From NCBI GenBank assembly GCA_934655935.1, contig CAKUHJ010000015.1:1-22395 (forward strand): 22,395 nucleotides of DNA, given 5' to 3'. The number at the start of each line of letters is the position of its first letter. Within the stretch, counting starts at the first letter, position 1. The position numbers and the translations under genes are program-made. The notes under the pieces were generated by a model that was not told the origin of the DNA, did no database searches, and saw only the letters and a list, made by a program, of their open reading frames with translations. Of the stretch, positions 21,081 to 22,395 are shown one piece after another. The DNA comes from an uncultured Oscillospiraceae bacterium. GTDB taxonomy: Bacteria > Bacillota > Clostridia > Oscillospirales > Oscillospiraceae.

Positions 21081-21967
21081 CAGATCTCACCTCCACAGCG
21101 CTTGACGGATTCCATCAGGCAGCGCTTGGCCATCTCCACGGCAATGTGCTTCCGGAAGGCCTTGCTCGCACGCCAGGAATCGCGCGGATTGATATCCTCG
21201 AGAACCGTCTTTGAAAACGCCTCGATATTCTCCATCGTAACGGGCTTGCCGGTGATAAACGCCTCGGCGCTTGGCGCGCGCATCGGCACCGGGCCGGCCA
21301 CGCCATAAGCGATGCGCACCCGGTCGAAGGCTTTTTTGTCCGCCGACAGGCGTACGTTCACCGAGCATCCGGTCGTGGCAATCTCCATGGCGTTGCGCAT
21401 GCCGTATTTCAGATAATAGCCCCAGGTGTTCTCCCAGGAGGCCTTCGGAATCAGGAGCGCGGTCTGAATTTCGCCGTCCTCCACGCGGATATCGACCGTA
21501 CCGGCCTTGATATAGAAATCCTTGATGGGCAGGTATCGCTTTCCGTTTTTGCCGGTCAGCTCCACAATGGCCTCCCAGGCGTGAAGCGTCGAGGCAGAGT
21601 CGGCGGAGGTCACGCCGTTGCAGGTATTGCCGCCGATGGTTCCGGCGTTGCGGATCTGCGGGCCGCCGACCATGTCCACGGCCTCGCCCAGCACGTTGAT
21701 CTTTTCTATGATAATGGGATTGCGGGTAATATGGGAGAAGGTCGTGAGCGAGCCGATGCGGATATTCTCCTGCTCGTCCATCACAATGCCGCGCATTTCG
21801 TCGATCTTCTGGATGGAGATCAGCTCCTTGCCGGCTCTTCTGCCCTCGCGCATCTGCACGAGCACATCCGTGCCGCCTGCGATGATCTGCGCCTCAGGAT
21901 GCTCCAGCCGGAGCGCAACGGCCTGCTCCACGCTGCGGGCCTCATAGAGCGCCTTCATATCATACAT
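21080..21967 (-). CDS. Molybdenum hydroxylase FAD-binding subunit (xanthine dehydrogenase-like)
   Basis: A 295-residue flavoprotein of the CO dehydrogenase/xanthine dehydrogenase medium-subunit family. The FAD-binding motifs are visible: AQIIAGGTDVLVQM (about 26-39) and the central GGPQIRNAGTIGGNTCNG (about 101-118). The C-terminal domain includes the IAYGVAGPVPMRAP segment. It accepts electrons from the 2Fe-2S subunit and passes them to NAD or another acceptor. The ATG at 21967 follows AAAGGAGG by 9 nt. It sits 16 bp behind the large-subunit gene and overlaps the 2Fe-2S gene by one base, forming a large-FAD-FeS order. Length and motifs are normal. Confidence 0.93.
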   Translation of the reverse strand: MYDMKALYEARSVEQAVALRLEHPEAQIIAGGTDVLVQMREGRRAGKELISIQKIDEMRGIVMDEQENIRIGSLTTFSHITRNPIIIEKINVLGEAVDMVGGPQIRNAGTIGGNTCNGVTSADSASTLHAWEAIVELTGKNGKRYLPIKDFYIKAGTVDIRVEDGEIQTALLIPKASWENTWGYYLKYGMRNAMEIATTGCSVNVRLSADKKAFDRVRIAYGVAGPVPMRAPSAEAFITGKPVTMENIEAFSKTVLEDINPRDSWRASKAFRKHIAVEMAKRCLMESVKRCGGEI

Positions 21968-21983
21968 ATTCTGCGTCCTCCTT

Positions 21984-22395
21984 TCAGTCCTGAATCAGGC
22001 CGGCCTTTGTAAACTCCGCGAAAAGCACATGCGGCGTAATCGGGCAGCGGTCAATGGCGACGCCGGTGGCCTGACGGATGGCGTTCCGGATTGCGGGTGC
22101 GCCGGAACAGGCCGGCGGCTCTCCCAGGGCCTTGGTGCCGAAGGCCGACGTCGGCTCATAGTTTTCTATGAACTCCGCCTGAAGCGCCGGGTGATCCAGG
22201 AAAGTGGAAAGCTTATAGTCGAGCAGATTGTTGTTGAGGGGTCTTCCCGTCTTCTCGTCAAAAATCAGCTGCTCGGACAGGCCGTAGCCGATGGCCATCG
22301 ACATGCCGCCGTGCACCTGCGCCTCGGCAAGGGCGGGGTTGATGAGCCTGCCGCAGTCGTGCACGTTTACAATGTTCAGAAGCTTCACCTTGCAC
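21984..22395 (-). CDS. Molybdenum hydroxylase large (molybdopterin-binding) subunit, N-terminus cut by window edge
   Basis: The last 137 codons of the catalytic subunit are present, and the frame is open to the right edge. NIVNVHDCGRLINPALAEAQVHGGM is the conserved C-terminal segment near the cofactor. FGTKALGEPPACSGAPAIRNAIRQATG contains the active-site glutamate (GEPP), equivalent to Glu1261 of bovine xanthine dehydrogenase. The first in-frame GTG at 22388 is an internal codon, not the start. It is the upstream gene of the three-gene operon. Substrate residues lie outside the window, so xanthine versus another substrate is open. Confidence 0.9.
   Translation of the reverse strand, partial: CKVKLLNIVNVHDCGRLINPALAEAQVHGGMSMAIGYGLSEQLIFDEKTGRPLNNNLLDYKLSTFLDHPALQAEFIENYEPTSAFGTKALGEPPACSGAPAIRNAIRQATGVAIDRCPITPHVLFAEFTKAGLIQD

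Overview
The window reads as chromosomal DNA of a GC-rich, anaerobic Firmicute, probably a gut-type Clostridia (Oscillospiraceae-like). This rests on AGGAGG-type ribosome binding sites, sigma-A-like promoters, an oxygen-sensitive class III ribonucleotide reductase, a three-subunit molybdenum hydroxylase and protein families common in such genomes. No taxonomic search could be run, so the assignment is an inference.

Left part (1-5275). A MalT/LuxR-type ATPase regulator lies on the minus strand and runs off the left edge; its promoter overlaps a perfect palindrome. A minus-strand pair follows, in which a PAP2-type membrane phosphatase is translationally coupled (ATGA) to a DUF2804 protein. Divergent from the pair is a single TIGR04255-family gene.

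Centre-left (5315-8444). An OmpR-type response regulator, a membrane histidine kinase and a membrane-anchored protein of unknown function overlap one another as one operon. A 63-residue AT-hook-like protein follows. A near-identical sequence motif precedes both the response regulator and the small gene, a possible regulon signature.

Centre (8445-11035). nrdD has two NrdR-box-like sites 41 bp apart upstream, a strong promoter whose -35 box sits at the centre of a long GC palindrome, and an intrinsic terminator. No nrdG activase gene is adjacent.

Accessory region (about 11036-18981). After a 419-bp AT-richer gap comes a tight five-gene plus-strand operon: a ribbon-helix-helix protein; two paralogous zinc-ribbon/TIR membrane proteins, one carrying seven RCC1-like repeats beyond its membrane segment; an SPFH (YdjI-like) protein ending in four tandem zinc ribbons; and a small four-helix membrane protein. 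This is the best candidate for an undescribed system. It looks like a membrane-associated sensing or conflict module using TIR effectors and an SPFH scaffold. Its base composition is lower in GC than its neighbours, which suggests acquisition. Function is inferred from domains only.

Right part (19063-22395). A MATE efflux transporter on the plus strand converges on a minus-strand molybdenum hydroxylase (xanthine dehydrogenase-like) operon across a shared bidirectional terminator. The large subunit is truncated by the right edge and the FAD and 2Fe-2S subunits are complete.

No tRNA, rRNA, CRISPR array, insertion sequence or replication origin was recognised.
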